A stretch of DNA of 64,000 nucleotides, from NCBI GenBank assembly GCA_013215655.1, contig JABSOX010000017.1, positions 47,825 to 111,824 on the forward strand. Reading direction: 5' to 3'. This stretch comes from Colwellia sp. (GTDB lineage: Bacteria; Pseudomonadota; Gammaproteobacteria; Enterobacterales; Alteromonadaceae). Position 1 is the stretch's first letter. Each line of letters starts with the position of its first letter. The translations under genes and the position numbers were made by a program. Positions 1 through 9,900 of this stretch are shown here, piece after piece. The notes below the pieces were generated by a model that saw only the letters and a program-made list of their open reading frames with translations, searched no databases and had not been told where the DNA came from.

Positions 1-368
1 GGTGCTTGATAATTATTTTCATTAAAAGCGACACCGGGCGCAATATCGATAAATAATGTTCTCATTGTTTCAACAAATTCTTGTTCAGTATTCGTTAATG
101 CCACTTCATACATGCCATAACTAATAAAAGCATCCCAATCGGTATCATAGGAACCCTGCCCCGGATAATAAAACTGCACACTGGTAGCAATACGCGCAAA
201 AGTCATTATTCTGTCTAAATTATCGGTAAAATCGATTATTGGTAACGCTTTTGCTATAACGTCTTCAGGTACTTTTACAACAATTGATTTCTCATTTTTG
301 TCTTTATCCGATGAGCAGCTCATCAAAAAACAAAACATTATCGTCACAATAACCCTATTAAAATTCAT
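1..368 (-). CDS. Lipoprotein, partial (N-terminal 122 residues)
   Basis: An open reading frame runs off the left edge of the window. It starts at an ATG at 368 (minus strand) and begins with a short hydrophobic signal ending in the lipobox LMSC followed by SSDKDK, so the product should be an acylated lipoprotein. The mature part contains RIATSVQFYYPGQGSYDTDW, which resembles the region preceding the catalytic domain of some S41-type (C-terminal processing) peptidases. That resemblance is weak and no catalytic residue lies inside the window. The gene is divergent from the ToxR-like regulator at 581, with about 210 bp of AT-rich DNA between them. Lipoprotein nature is fairly sure, family assignment is not. 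Confidence 0.6.
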   Translation of the reverse strand, partial: MNFNRVIVTIMFCFLMSCSSDKDKNEKSIVVKVPEDVIAKALPIIDFTDNLDRIMTFARIATSVQFYYPGQGSYDTDWDAFISYGMYEVALTNTEQEFVETMRTLFIDIAPGVAFNENNYQA

Positions 369-580
369 CACGGTTCTCGCCCTATGCAGTCGTTAAAAAT
401 GAATATTCAAACAATTTATTGCTAATGGCTATAAGGGAAACATGATGAAAACGTGATTATTTATTTTATTATTATAAAAATAGATATTCGTCGCAGGTAA
501 AAAACTGACTTGAATAACGATACAAACTGATGTAGAAATAATGTTAACAACATAATAAGAATTAGCTGTTCACATAAGTC

Positions 581-1609
581 ATGACAACAATATATAACCT
601 AGGTAATACCCAAATTGATATTTCAGAAAGAAGCATTGTCATTGCTGGCGAAATTTTTTCTATTGAACCTAAAGCCAATACTTTACTGAAATTATTAATG
701 GATAATGCTCATCAAGTGGTCAGCCGTGATGAAATACTTGAACATGTATTTCCCGGACAAGTTGTTTCTTATAGCTCAATCAATCGTTTAGTCGCTATTC
801 TTCGTAAAGTATTTAATCACGACCCTGCAACACCAGAATATATTAAGACCATCGCAAAAGTAGGCTACAAATTACAAGTATCGGTAAATCCACTATCAAC
901 AACAATAACAACTACTGAACCATTAGAACAAAGTAAGCAAGAAGAGCCGTTGGCACAACTATCTATTTTTTCGCCATTAAGTAAAACAAAAAAATGGCTA
1001 ATAATAGCTATAACCTTTGCCATCATTGTTACTTCCTTAGTTTTTACTTTTTTACCAAAATATTATTTTAGTGACCAAGTTAGCTGTGCTGAATTACCTG
1101 ATTGGGTACTTTCTGGTAGCAATACCATCGATTACATCGGCTGTTTAGATAAAAATGTTGGTCGACCTGCGCCTAGCGCTTACATTACCAATAAAATATC
1201 AAACCCCGATGGATTTACGTCATTATTGCAGGGTGGTTGGCTAGCAGAATATCGCGGTAAAAAAATTAGATTATCGATACAAATCAAAGCAAACAATGTC
1301 ATCGATTACGCAGGTTTATTTTTAAGAGCCGATAATAGCAGTAGCTCAGAGTCTCTCGCATTTATCAACTCAGGAATTGCAGGTGATCAAATCATTAATA
1401 GCCTTGAGTGGACAGAAAAGTCTCTAATACTTGATATTCCACACGCCACTGAAAACCTTGTTTATGGTGTTTATTTAAATGGGGCTGGTGAAATTTGGCT
1501 AGATAATGTTGAATTTGAAATTCTTGGAGAGGCCGAACCAAACATACCAAGTCACCCCTCCAACCCATCGCCAACAAACCTTAACTTTGAGTCGACAAAA
1601 AATAATTAA
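581..1609 (+). CDS. Membrane-anchored winged-helix regulator (ToxR/CadC type)
   Basis: The 342-residue protein has an N-terminal OmpR/PhoB-type winged helix (about residues 12-98, including the typical VSRDEILEHVFPG and YIKTIAKVGYKL segments). A Ser/Thr/Glu-rich linker follows, then one membrane helix at about 138-160 and a periplasmic domain of about 175 residues. It should bind DNA from the inner membrane and sense a periplasmic signal, as ToxR and CadC do. The periplasmic part shows a carbohydrate-binding-like pattern (GLFLRADNSS, YGVYLNGAGEIWLDNVEFEI), which is an inference from beta-rich sequence. It lies alone, divergent from the partial lipoprotein gene, which is its most obvious candidate target. 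Confidence 0.8.
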   Translation: MTTIYNLGNTQIDISERSIVIAGEIFSIEPKANTLLKLLMDNAHQVVSRDEILEHVFPGQVVSYSSINRLVAILRKVFNHDPATPEYIKTIAKVGYKLQVSVNPLSTTITTTEPLEQSKQEEPLAQLSIFSPLSKTKKWLIIAITFAIIVTSLVFTFLPKYYFSDQVSCAELPDWVLSGSNTIDYIGCLDKNVGRPAPSAYITNKISNPDGFTSLLQGGWLAEYRGKKIRLSIQIKANNVIDYAGLFLRADNSSSSESLAFINSGIAGDQIINSLEWTEKSLILDIPHATENLVYGVYLNGAGEIWLDNVEFEILGEAEPNIPSHPSNPSPTNLNFESTKNN

Positions 1610-1612
1610 GCG

Positions 1613-2092
1613 TTATATCTCATTAGATAAGTTTATTATTTCTGCAGAATTTAAACGAAAAATAAGAAGTTCATTAAGGCTTTTGGCGCCAATTTTTTGA
1701 TAAAACTTTAATGCCGCAACATTGGTTCGTAAAGCCCACCATTCAAAACGAGCACAACTTTTTTTCCTCGCTAATTTTGCTAAATGAATAAGTACTTTTT
1801 TCCCTTGTCCCTGCCCTTGATACTCAGGTTGAATGTATAAATCATCCAAATGTAAACCACGCTTTCCTGTGGTAGTTGAAAAGGTAAAATAAAATACCGC
1901 AAAACCGCATGGTCTATTATCTTGATAACAGATAATGGCTTGTGCCTCAGGGGTATCACTAAACAAGTTGTTTTCAAGATCTTTTCTTGTGACTGACACT
2001 TCAAAAGGAAATTCTTCAACGACAGCCAATTCTTTAATAAATTGCAGGATCAGTGCTGAATTTTCTTTTTTCGCTGGTAATATTTTAAACAT
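1613..2092 (-). CDS. GNAT-family N-acetyltransferase (diamine-acetyltransferase-like)
   Basis: This 159-residue protein has the GNAT fold layout: an N-terminal FKILPAKKENSALILQFIKE strand-helix start, the acetyl-CoA pyrophosphate-binding loop QPEYQGQGQGKKVL at about 88-101, and a C-terminal FYQKIGAKSL motif. The arrangement and the DDLYI strand resemble the spermidine/spermine and thialysine acetyltransferase group. The substrate cannot be told from sequence. The start ATG at 2092 overlaps the stop of the upstream VOC gene, so the two are translationally coupled. The stop lies three bases from the converging regulator gene. Confidence 0.85.
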   Translation of the reverse strand: MFKILPAKKENSALILQFIKELAVVEEFPFEVSVTRKDLENNLFSDTPEAQAIICYQDNRPCGFAVFYFTFSTTTGKRGLHLDDLYIQPEYQGQGQGKKVLIHLAKLARKKSCARFEWWALRTNVAALKFYQKIGAKSLNELLIFRLNSAEIINLSNEI

Positions 2093-2502
2093 TAACTTCC
2101 ATTTTTCTTTTCATTTAAAGGCATTTCATATAACTCCAAAGGCAAGCCATCAGGATCACTAAAGAAGGTATATTTTCTACTGGTATACTCATCAACTCTG
2201 ATCGGTTCAACTTCAATACCTGCTTGTTGTAAGTACTCTGATACTTCATTGATACAGTCGACACGAAAAGCCAAATGTCTTAGACCAAGCGCTTCAGGAT
2301 AACTTGGCCTCTGAGGGCGGTTTTCAAAAGAAAATAACTCTATTTGTCCACCATCAGGTAATTTAAGATCCAACTTAAAAGAATTTCTATCCGCTCGATA
2401 ATTTTCAGCAACAACTTCTAAACCAAGAATGTCGGTATAAAAGTATTTTGATTTCTCGTAATCCGAACAAATAATAGCGGCATGATGAATCCCCTTAAGC
2501 AC
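2092..2502 (-). CDS. gloA2: VOC-family protein, GloA2 (YaeR) type
   Basis: The 136-residue protein is a single vicinal-oxygen-chelate domain, close in length and sequence to E. coli YaeR/GloA2. Shared segments include the HHAAII start, FYTDILG, IELFSF, the GLRHLAFRVD strand, and the closing FFSDPDGLPLELYE with its metal-ligand glutamate. The family includes glyoxalase I, but the activity of GloA2-type proteins is poorly defined, so methylglyoxal detoxification is only a possibility. It is the first gene of a two-gene unit with the GNAT gene; the reading frames overlap at 2092. Confidence 0.85.
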   Translation of the reverse strand: MLKGIHHAAIICSDYEKSKYFYTDILGLEVVAENYRADRNSFKLDLKLPDGGQIELFSFENRPQRPSYPEALGLRHLAFRVDCINEVSEYLQQAGIEVEPIRVDEYTSRKYTFFSDPDGLPLELYEMPLNEKKNGS

Positions 2503-2537
2503 GATAAATCCCTCTATAGTTATTTAAATATATTACG

Positions 2538-3080
2538 TTATTCGGTGACAACAGGTTGATAATGATCAACAGCGAAACTAAATAAAACTTTTATCATGAA
2601 AAATACGCAGACCATCAAAAACCACGTAGGTAAGGACAAATAAAGTAGTATAAAAATGCCATAACACATGAGATTAGCTGCAACAAAGCGTTGAATGACT
2701 TTACCCTTTAAAGCATTAACAAAAAATGCGGATACAATGGTATAAGACCATACTAATACAGCGATGACTAAAGGTTCAGTAAGCAACCAAGCGATAAGTA
2801 ATATATGTATATGAATAGCAATAAAAACAAGTCTATTTTTCGCTCGATTCGCATAAAAAGCATTTGTACCGAAACTAAAATTAGCAATACAACCCGCCAA
2901 AACGTCAGCGATAAGTATAAAGCCAACAACGATCCGCCATAAAGGCAATTCAAAATCAGATAACGAGTAAATGATGATGCTGCCAATTACAGCAAAAATA
3001 ACGACACTGATGATCTCTACAGCAGATTGTTGCTCTCCAAAAACTTCATGGAGAAACTCAGGCATTTTAAAATACTTCAC
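2538..3080 (-). CDS. Uncharacterised multi-pass membrane protein
   Basis: This 180-residue protein has an N-terminal amphipathic segment (MKYFKMPEFLHEVFGEQ) and about five predicted membrane helices, including VEIISVVIFAVIGSIIIYSL, a helix ending IADVLAGCIANF, LVFIAIHIHILLIAWLL and a C-terminal pair. I do not recognise a family. The short polar loop FSFGTNAFYANRAKNR between helices is the most distinctive part. It stands between the gloA2 unit and the NTF2-like gene, all on the minus strand, with 35 bp to gloA2. Confidence 0.6.
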   Translation of the reverse strand: MKYFKMPEFLHEVFGEQQSAVEIISVVIFAVIGSIIIYSLSDFELPLWRIVVGFILIADVLAGCIANFSFGTNAFYANRAKNRLVFIAIHIHILLIAWLLTEPLVIAVLVWSYTIVSAFFVNALKGKVIQRFVAANLMCYGIFILLYLSLPTWFLMVCVFFMIKVLFSFAVDHYQPVVTE

Positions 3081-3171
3081 AATATTTCCTTATATATTCC
3101 AATACTCAAATAATAAATAACCTAAAAACTTTTAAAAATACTTATCAACAGAGAGAGGTTTAAAAAATGAT

Positions 3172-3257
3172 GTAGCAGCCATCACCATTGTCGATATTTA
3201 GTTGATATTTAGTTGATATTTAGCTGATTGTAGAACCCCTACAGTATGGGCTGCTAC
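3172..3257. repeat. 11-bp tandem repeat inside a 9-bp inverted repeat
   Basis: Three tandem copies of an 11-bp unit (GATATTTAGTT, the last copy ending in CT) occupy about 3193-3225. They are flanked by GTAGCAGCC (3172-3180) and its exact complement GGCTGCTAC (3249-3257). The block sits between two minus-strand genes. There is no U-tract, so it is not a clear terminator. Confidence 0.6.
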
Positions 3258-3277
3258 GCTTTGCCAATTAACAGTTG

Positions 3278-3760
3278 TTAATCACTATATTTACGAACCA
3301 ATGAAACTTTGCCATCTTCTAATTCAAGCACTTCCAACGTGGTATCATTTATGGTCATTTCTTGTTTAGTCTGAGGATGAACTCCTGTAGAACTCGACTT
3401 ATACTTTATAACAACAACATTAAAATCGAAGCTATAGCTCACTAATTCACTTGAATATTTAGTGTGAGCACCAAGGTAATAGTTCATCCCTTCACGCATA
3501 CTGCTTTTACCATCCTCGGCACGAGTATCGTCAGAATCATAAGGATAATGTTGATGACCAACATCGTCGGTTAAAAAAGATAAATAATGTTCAATATCTT
3601 GTTTAGTTGCCGTGGGGCTTTGTGTTGCTGACCATGCATTAAAATATTCGTTAGCAAATTTTTCAGAATTGAAGTTTTGAGAACTAAGATTTTCAGCTTT
3701 TGCTGCAAAAGTTAGGCTCATTAATAAACCAATAAATAAGGATATAAGTAATTTCATCAA
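3278..3760 (-). CDS. Exported NTF2/SnoaL-like protein
   Basis: The 160-residue protein starts with a clean Sec signal peptide (MMKLLISLFIGLLMSLTFAAKA, cleavage probably after AKA), so it is exported to the periplasm or beyond. The rest follows the cone-shaped NTF2/SnoaL pattern: a helix with EYFNAWSATQSP, the LSFLTDDVGHQHYPY segment, MREGMNYYLGAH, and a closing curved sheet ending in VLELEDGKVSLVRKY. Such domains bind small ligands or catalyse isomerase-type reactions; no specific function can be read. It has its own 5' region and follows the OsmC-tautomerase unit. Confidence 0.75.
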   Translation of the reverse strand: MMKLLISLFIGLLMSLTFAAKAENLSSQNFNSEKFANEYFNAWSATQSPTATKQDIEHYLSFLTDDVGHQHYPYDSDDTRAEDGKSSMREGMNYYLGAHTKYSSELVSYSFDFNVVVIKYKSSSTGVHPQTKQEMTINDTTLEVLELEDGKVSLVRKYSD

Positions 3761-3814
3761 TACTCCAAAAAATTAATAGGTAATAAATAACAATAAAAAA
3801 TCGGCGAGTAATAT

Positions 3815-4201
3815 TTAAACATTAACCTTATATTTAAGGTCATTAACTTCATCGCCTGTGATGCCACGAAAACCCCATTGATATGGAGCCTGCTCTTTAA
3901 TAACAATTTCAATATCGATTGAGGTAATCTTTAACTGTTTTTCAATCATTACAAACATTGCTTTAATCAATTTTTTTTGCGTTTCAACTTTTCGACCCGC
4001 CATCATATTTATTTCAATGACGGTATAAGCATCTGAGCGCCCTCCGGGATAATAAAAGTCATCTTTATTCATCGGAATAAAACGATGTGCGCGTTTATCT
4101 TCTGGCATTCCCAGTACGGATTGCATGCATTGATGAATGATATCCGACAACTCGGCTTTTATTGGATTTAACTTTTCTTTAATACCGTAAATAACGATCA
4201 T
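3815..4201 (-). CDS. Tautomerase-fold protein lacking the N-terminal proline
   Basis: The 128-residue protein matches the Tautomerase_2 group: KRAHRFIPMNKDDFYYPGGR, then YTVIEINMMAGRKVETQKKL, and a C-terminal segment. Family enzymes use Pro1, exposed after Met removal, as the catalytic base. Here the reading frame starts MIVIYG, and an in-frame TGA lies directly before the ATG, so no upstream proline can be part of the protein. The ATG overlaps the OsmC stop in an ATGA junction, supporting both the start and an operon. The protein is probably not a normal tautomerase, unless another residue takes over. Confidence 0.75.
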   Translation of the reverse strand: MIVIYGIKEKLNPIKAELSDIIHQCMQSVLGMPEDKRAHRFIPMNKDDFYYPGGRSDAYTVIEINMMAGRKVETQKKLIKAMFVMIEKQLKITSIDIEIVIKEQAPYQWGFRGITGDEVNDLKYKVNV

Positions 4202-4665
4202 TCAACAATCTCAGTAACAATTTCAGTTTTTACTGAGTTTGCGATAAAACATTGTTGATGTGCTTGATGATGCATCTTTTCAAGTTGTGCCATTGTTGGC
4301 TTCTTGTCACCTGAAAATTTAACTTTAGGTCTAAGTTTAACTTTAGTCATAGCAAACTTATCATCATCATCTTTTCCCATAAATCCTACCGCTTCATCTA
4401 TATATGAATCAACTACATACCTTCTTTTTGCCGCGATAGATAAAAAGAAAAGCATGTGGCAACTAGACAACGACGCAACAAAAGCTTCTTCGGGGTCAAC
4501 ATTTTCGGCAACCGAATAAGGCAAAGGAACAATATGAGGAGAAGATGACGCCTGCACAATGACACCGCCATCAAATATCCATTGATGCCCTCGACTATAT
4601 TTATTATCAATGTAGTTTTCGTTATTGGCTCTTAGCCAATTAATTTTGGCAAAATATTCTGACAT
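4198..4665 (-). CDS. OsmC-family thiol peroxidase-like protein
   Basis: The 155-residue protein has the OsmC/Ohr layout, with the two conserved cysteines of the family in SLSSCHMLFFL (about residue 68) and QQCFIANSVK (about residue 139). OsmC proteins reduce organic hydroperoxides, usually with lipoylated partners or dithiols, in the cytoplasm. The subgroup with VDSYIDEAVGFM is common in marine gammaproteobacteria. It is the middle gene of GNAT-osmC-tautomerase, with 13 bp to the upstream gene and a 4-bp overlap downstream. Confidence 0.88.
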   Translation of the reverse strand: MSEYFAKINWLRANNENYIDNKYSRGHQWIFDGGVIVQASSSPHIVPLPYSVAENVDPEEAFVASLSSCHMLFFLSIAAKRRYVVDSYIDEAVGFMGKDDDDKFAMTKVKLRPKVKFSGDKKPTMAQLEKMHHQAHQQCFIANSVKTEIVTEIVE

Positions 4666-4678
4666 GGTGACCTACTTA

Positions 4679-5137
4679 TTACTCAATGATTTTTGACATA
4701 AAAAGACTATATGGATCTTCATCGTAATCACCAAAAGGCTCACAAAGCTGAAAACCGAATTGTTGATAAAGCTTATGGGCGGGTACAAATGCAGCCATTG
4801 AGCCTGTTTCAAGACTCAACCTTTCATAACCACGATTTTTTGCTTGATCTAAAATATGCGTCAATAAATTTTGTGCTACACCTTTGCGAAGATGATTTCG
4901 CGAGGTGCGCATTGACTTCACCTCGCCATGTTTTTTATCTAGTTCTTTTAAAGCACCACAGCCTGCTAACTCATTATTAATCCATAAACTCCAAAAGGTA
5001 ACATTGGTTGACTCTAAAGCATTTAAATCTAGAGCATGAACACTCTCTAGCGGAGAATGTAATAACATATCTTCATGATGTTCTTTTAATAATAAAATAA
5101 CGTCATCATTTTTTAACTCACCTAGCCGAATATCCAT
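4679..5137 (-). CDS. GNAT-family N-acetyltransferase
   Basis: The 152-residue protein is a single GNAT domain with the motif A loop RTSRNHLRKGVAQNLLTHIL (about 79-98), the ERLSLETGS strand and the KLYQQFGFQLCEPFGDY end. This pattern is typical of the PhnO/YjhP-like small acetyltransferases that act on free amino compounds or protein N-termini; the substrate is unknown. It is the first gene of a three-gene unit with osmC and the tautomerase-fold gene. Confidence 0.87.
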   Translation of the reverse strand: MDIRLGELKNDDVILLLKEHHEDMLLHSPLESVHALDLNALESTNVTFWSLWINNELAGCGALKELDKKHGEVKSMRTSRNHLRKGVAQNLLTHILDQAKNRGYERLSLETGSMAAFVPAHKLYQQFGFQLCEPFGDYDEDPYSLFMSKIIE

Positions 5138-5183
5138 TAAGATCCCTTTTATGATTTTTTTGAAAATATACGGACGAGTTTAT

Positions 5184-5369
5184 TTAATTAAACAAACTCA
5201 TCAGCCAATCAAAAGTTAACACTGTGGTAAAAATTTTTAATGCAACTAAAGAGATAAATAATAAAACTAAAGCCACTTTGAGTTTTCGGCTTTTAATATT
5301 ATGCCAAAATAACAATTTGGCTTTAACTTCACTTTTTACTTCATTGATAGCTTTTTTCATATCAAACAA
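5184..5369 (-). CDS. Small membrane protein
   Basis: A 61-residue reading frame with an ATG start has a basic N-terminal half (KKAINEVKSEVKAKLLFWHN, KSRKLK) followed by one long hydrophobic segment, VALVLLFISLVALKIFTTVL. This is the layout of a small single-span inner-membrane protein with a cytoplasmic N-terminus. I do not recognise a family. It lies between two minus-strand genes with 22 bp to the next upstream one, which supports its being real. Confidence 0.5.
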   Translation of the reverse strand: MFDMKKAINEVKSEVKAKLLFWHNIKSRKLKVALVLLFISLVALKIFTTVLTFDWLMSLFN

Positions 5370-5391
5370 AACAACTCATTGGTTTATTATT

Positions 5392-5829
5392 TTAATTGCT
5401 TGAGTGAATACTCAATATTGGAAATTTAGATTGCCCAAAAGAAACCGTAATCGACTGTGTTTCTTTACCTTTAAAGTTTAATTTATACTCTAATGGAGGT
5501 TGACGGCTACCATCAGCAAATAATGCTAATAAATGGTCTTGATCTAATTCTCGGCTGCCGTTAGATAAATTAGTTAACGTAATAACACCCCAGCGTTCAC
5601 CGACTTCATTACTCATTAAGACATAATTAATTATTTCAAAATCGCCCGCTTTAGGTTTAATATTTCTTTCATTCGGAAAAAACAAATTAATATTATTTGT
5701 TACAGAGCGGTCAACACTTAATACCTCTGTACTTTTGGCTTGAGCAATCCACGTAAGCGATATTAAAGCCAAAAATAAAAATTGGGCCAAACTAACTTCT
5801 CCTAAAATATAATACTCAATAATGAGCAA
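5392..5829 (-). CDS. Exported protein of unknown function
   Basis: The 145-residue frame carries a hydrophobic export signal (about 13-31, ending WIAQAKS). The N-terminal 12 residues precede the signal core, so the true start may be one of the internal codons near VSLAQF. The mature part is beta-rich, with GDFEIINYVLMSNEVGERWG and a C-terminal TQSITVSFGQSKFPILSI. I do not recognise a family. It is separated from the ssb terminator by about 120 bp and may form a unit with the small membrane protein downstream. Confidence 0.6.
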   Translation of the reverse strand: MLIIEYYILGEVSLAQFLFLALISLTWIAQAKSTEVLSVDRSVTNNINLFFPNERNIKPKAGDFEIINYVLMSNEVGERWGVITLTNLSNGSRELDQDHLLALFADGSRQPPLEYKLNFKGKETQSITVSFGQSKFPILSIHSSN

Positions 5830-5950
5830 GACTTGAACGAAGTAAAACTAAGCAGGCTGTTATCGATTTCGCTTCAACCTTTTGTTATCTATAAACAATT
5901 TACGCATTAAAATAAGTTTAATTGCATATCCTACACATTTGTGTAGACCC

Positions 5951-5980
5951 AAAAATAAAAGCCCCGTAATACGAGGCTTT
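5951..5980 (-). terminator. Rho-independent terminator of ssb
   Basis: On the minus strand AAAGCCTCGTATTACGGGGCTTTTATTTTT forms a hairpin (arms 5958-5965 and 5973-5980) followed by a U-rich tail. It lies 50 bp past the ssb stop. Confidence 0.85.
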
Positions 5981-6029
5981 AGGTTCTTTAGCGTGTAAAT
6001 CAAGTATACACTTTTAAGACGTGCATGAT

Positions 6030-6728
6030 CTAAAACGGAATATCATCATCAAAATCAATGGTTGGCTCTTGTGGATTAACCTTAGGAGCTTGTTGCTTAT
6101 TCTGTTGCTGGCCTTGCTGAGCGAAGCCACCTGACTGCTGCCCTTGCTGAGAGAAGCCACCAGATTGTTGACCTGACTGCTGCCCTTGCTGAGAGAAACC
6201 ACCAGATTGTTGGCTTTGTTGCTGCCCTTGTTGAGCGAAGCCACCTTGCTGTTGAGCAGGTTTATTATAAGATTGCTGCGCTGGTTTTTGTTGCTGTTGA
6301 GCAAAACCGCCTGACTGCTGACCTTGTTGTTGCCCTTGTTGTTGTCCTTGCTGAGAAAAGCCGCCAGATTGTTGTCCACCACCTTGACCACGAGAATCTA
6401 ACATTTGCATTTCGTTAGCTACAATCTCAGTTGTATATTGATCAGCACCTTGCTGGTTTTGCCATTTACGTGTTTGCAAGCGACCTTCTAAATATACTTT
6501 TGAACCTTTTTTAAGGTATTCACCGGCAATTTCAGCCAAACGTTGATAAATAACAATACGGTGCCATTCTGTTTTTTCTTTTTGCTCACCGGTTTGTTTA
6601 TCTTTCCATGTTTCTGAAGTTGCCACGGTAAAGTTTGCCACGGCACTACCATTCGGCATAAAACGTACTTCAGGATCTTGTCCTAAGTTACCAACAATTA
6701 TTACTTTATTTACACCACGACTGGCCAT
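6030..6728 (-). CDS. ssb: Single-stranded DNA-binding protein
   Basis: The 232-residue protein has the bacterial SSB OB fold at about 5-108 ([55 protein letters not shown]), then a long disordered Gln/Gly linker and the acidic C-terminal tip DFDDDIPF that recruits replication and repair partners. E. coli SSB has 178 residues, so the extra length is all in the linker (about 112-215), where units such as [11 protein letters not shown] repeat imperfectly. The repetitive DNA could change length by slippage. A well-formed terminator follows. Unlike E. coli, ssb is not next to uvrA here. Confidence 0.97.
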   Translation of the reverse strand: MASRGVNKVIIVGNLGQDPEVRFMPNGSAVANFTVATSETWKDKQTGEQKEKTEWHRIVIYQRLAEIAGEYLKKGSKVYLEGRLQTRKWQNQQGADQYTTEIVANEMQMLDSRGQGGGQQSGGFSQQGQQQGQQQGQQSGGFAQQQQKPAQQSYNKPAQQQGGFAQQGQQQSQQSGGFSQQGQQSGQQSGGFSQQGQQSGGFAQQGQQQNKQQAPKVNPQEPTIDFDDDIPF

Positions 6729-6989
6729 GTTTAAATCCTATATATTGCAGTAAAATATTCATTTACTGACTTAATGCAATCCATTCATTCACACGAGATT
6801 AATCTGTCTGAATTTCACTGGAAACTTTTTCATAAAAAAACTTGGCAATTATTCTATCACTGTAGAAGAAAAAATTCTGGATGTTTTTCTTCATTTTCAC
6901 ATTTATTTTTAAAGCTAAAATTATTACCTGATAAAATAAAATCTTAGCTTTAATTTGCAAATAAAATCGCAACTAGTTATTAAACATAA

Positions 6990-9900
6990 TTACGTATTGG
7001 GAAAGGCCATTTTCACCGGCTGTTCAGCTTTAATACCAAAAAACAAGGCATAAAGTACCGGAATAACACCTAAGGTTAAAACGGTAGAAAACAGTAATCC
7101 GCCAATAATTGATAATGCCATGGGTTCCCACATTTCTCCGCCACCCAAGTACAAAGGAATTAAACCAAAAACAGTGGTTGCTGTAGTTAATAAAATAGGT
7201 CGCAAGCGTTTTTGACACGCATCAATGATAGCTTCAAGAGGTGTAGATAGTTGACTATCCATCTCAATTTTAATGCGTTCTAATAAAACAATCGCATTGT
7301 TAATAACGATGCCTGCCAATGAGATAATGCCAAGTAAAGTCATGAAACCAAAAAATGATTTGCCAACCAATAAACCGACCACAACACCAATGATCCCTAG
7401 CGGAATAGTGGTCAAAATAATAATCGATTTACGAATAGAGTTAAATTGTGCAACCAGTAAAAGTACGATGATAAAAACAGCTATTGGTAACTTATCAGCA
7501 ATGGACTGATTAGCTTTACCTGACGATTCTGCTTCACCACCAAATTCATATTGATAACCAATGGGCCAATTTAATTTTTGCTTTTCTAACCACGGTTTAA
7601 GTTGTGTAAAGGCTTCACTCGCCGTAATCGAATTATCTATTTGAGCTCCAATAGTTATGGTTTTTAAACGATCTCGACGCAAAATAGTTGCCGACTCCCA
7701 CACCACTTCAATATCAGCAACTTGCTTAAGGGGTACCGCAGTTCCAGATGCTTGTGAATAAACCGCCAAGGCTTCTAACTTGCCGATATCTTGACGATCA
7801 GCAGCACTAGAGCGCATCATCACGGGAATAACATTTTCACCTTCACGATATTGTGTTAACTCTAGGCCAGCTAAACCCGTTTGTAATGAAATAGCTATAT
7901 CTTTTGAAGACACTCCTGCACGTCGAGCCCGAGTTTGATTAATTTTTACCTGTAATTTTTTAATCGGCAGACCCCAATTATCATTGATCGATTTTAAGCC
8001 CTTAATTTCCGACAACTTAAGTTTGATTTGATCAACGATAACAAACAATTCATCGTTATCTTTACCGCTTAAACGCACTTCAACAGGATTTGCAATAGGT
8101 GCTCCATTTTCAATTTTACGGGCTTTAACCAATAAATCTGGAAAGTTATCAAAAGTATAACGCTCCAGTTTAGCCATCACTTCGTCAATCACTTCAAATG
8201 ACGTTACATTAATCACCATTAAGGCATAATTTGAGCTACTCGGTTTAGGGTTATGTGTTAATAAAAACCTGGGTCCACCAGAACCAACATAAGTGACCCA
8301 ACTAGTAACACCTTGTTGTTGGTCATTGTCTGACAAATCACTCACCAACAGCTCATTTTGAATAAAGCGTTCAACTTTTTTGGCCATAAGTTCTGTCGCT
8401 TCAATACGCGTGCCCACGGGTAGTTCTAAATTTAATTTAAAATAGGTGCGATCTGAAGGAGGAAAAAACAATTTAGGTACATATTTTAAGCCCATAATCG
8501 CTATCGATAAAACGGCAACAGCAGCAATAACCGTGCTCCAACGATAATTTAATAACGTCGACAATACTTTTTTATAGCCATTATAAAAAGGAGTATTAAA
8601 GCTCTGCTCTTGTTGTTTCACCTTCATAAAATATACACATAACATTGGCACTATGGTCATTGATAAGATCCATGAACATAACAAGGTAATCGTCACCACT
8701 TTAAAAAGTGATGCGGTGTATTCTCCTGTAGTAGATTCCGCAAGAAATATCGGTAAAAAAGCCGCTGCAGTGGTTAATGATGAGGTTAATAAAGGGATTT
8801 TTAATTCATTGGCAGAGTCAACAGCAGCATCAATAGGATCTATACCTTTCGCCATCCGCACCATAATACTCTCCGACATAACAATGCCATTATCCACTAA
8901 CATGCCCAAAGAAATAATAAGCGCTGCCAGTGATATTTGATCAATACCAATATCAAAAAGTGACATAATTAAGATGCCAAAAATCATACTGGCTGGTATT
9001 AAGGTTGCAACAATAAGTCCGGTACGTAGACCTAAACTTAATAACATTACGATAGTAACCACGATAACCGCTTGAATGAGGTTACTGGCAAAGTCATCAA
9101 CTTTTTGTTCAACCTCTGCAGGTAAAAATGAGACTAGGGAGAAGTCGACACCTATAGGATAAATATTGGTTAGGTACTTTAATCTTTCAATGACTTGTTG
9201 ACCCAGTAAAATGTTATTGCCACCTTCGCGCATCGATATTGCAATCGTTAAAGCGGCTTCACCATTTAAGCTAACTTTTGTTTTTGCTGGATCAAGATAA
9301 CCACGATAAACCTTAGTGATATCACTTAAATACATCACTTGATCACTACCAGGGATTTGAATAATAGTTTTACGAATTTCGTCTACTGACTCAAAGTTAC
9401 CGGTTGGTTCTAAGGTTATTTTTTCATCATCAATATTTATTGTACCGCCGGGAATAACGATATTACGGCTACTTAATTGATCACGTAATTGTGATGGCGA
9501 TAAATTAAGCTCAGCCAAGCGACTATTATTATATTCAATAAATATACGTTCATCTTGCATACCAAAAACATCGACTTTAGCCGCTTCCGATAAACGCAAT
9601 AAATCGTCTTTTGCTTGATCGGCAACATCTTTCATTTCTTTATAAGAATAGCCTTCCGCCGTTAAACCAATGACAATACCAAAAACATCACCAAATTCAT
9701 CGTTAACTATCGGCTCTTGCGCATCACTCGGTAATTGGTCTTTAACCGCATCAATTTTACGACGCAATTTATCCCAAATAGGTCGCATCACTTTAAAACG
9801 CTCTTTGATATTAACGCTGATAATTGAAACACCCGTACGTGATTCACTAGCGACAAAATCAAGCTCGGGAATCTCTTGGATTTCTTTTTCTAATTTATCC

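Noticed and set aside
2556..2569. A perfect TTGAT-N4-ATCAA (FNR-like) sequence
   Set aside because: It lies inside the 3' end of the membrane protein gene at 2538-3080, far from any start, so it is probably chance.
6014..6391. A 125-residue frame overlapping ssb on the same strand
   Set aside because: It is an out-of-frame reading of the Gln-rich linker of ssb; its low-complexity Asn/Ser content comes from the CAG/CAA repeats.
6911..6951. AAAGCTAA/TTAGCTTT hairpin after the RND gene as a terminator
   Set aside because: On the strand of the RND operon the stem is followed by A residues, not U, and the loop is 25 bases.
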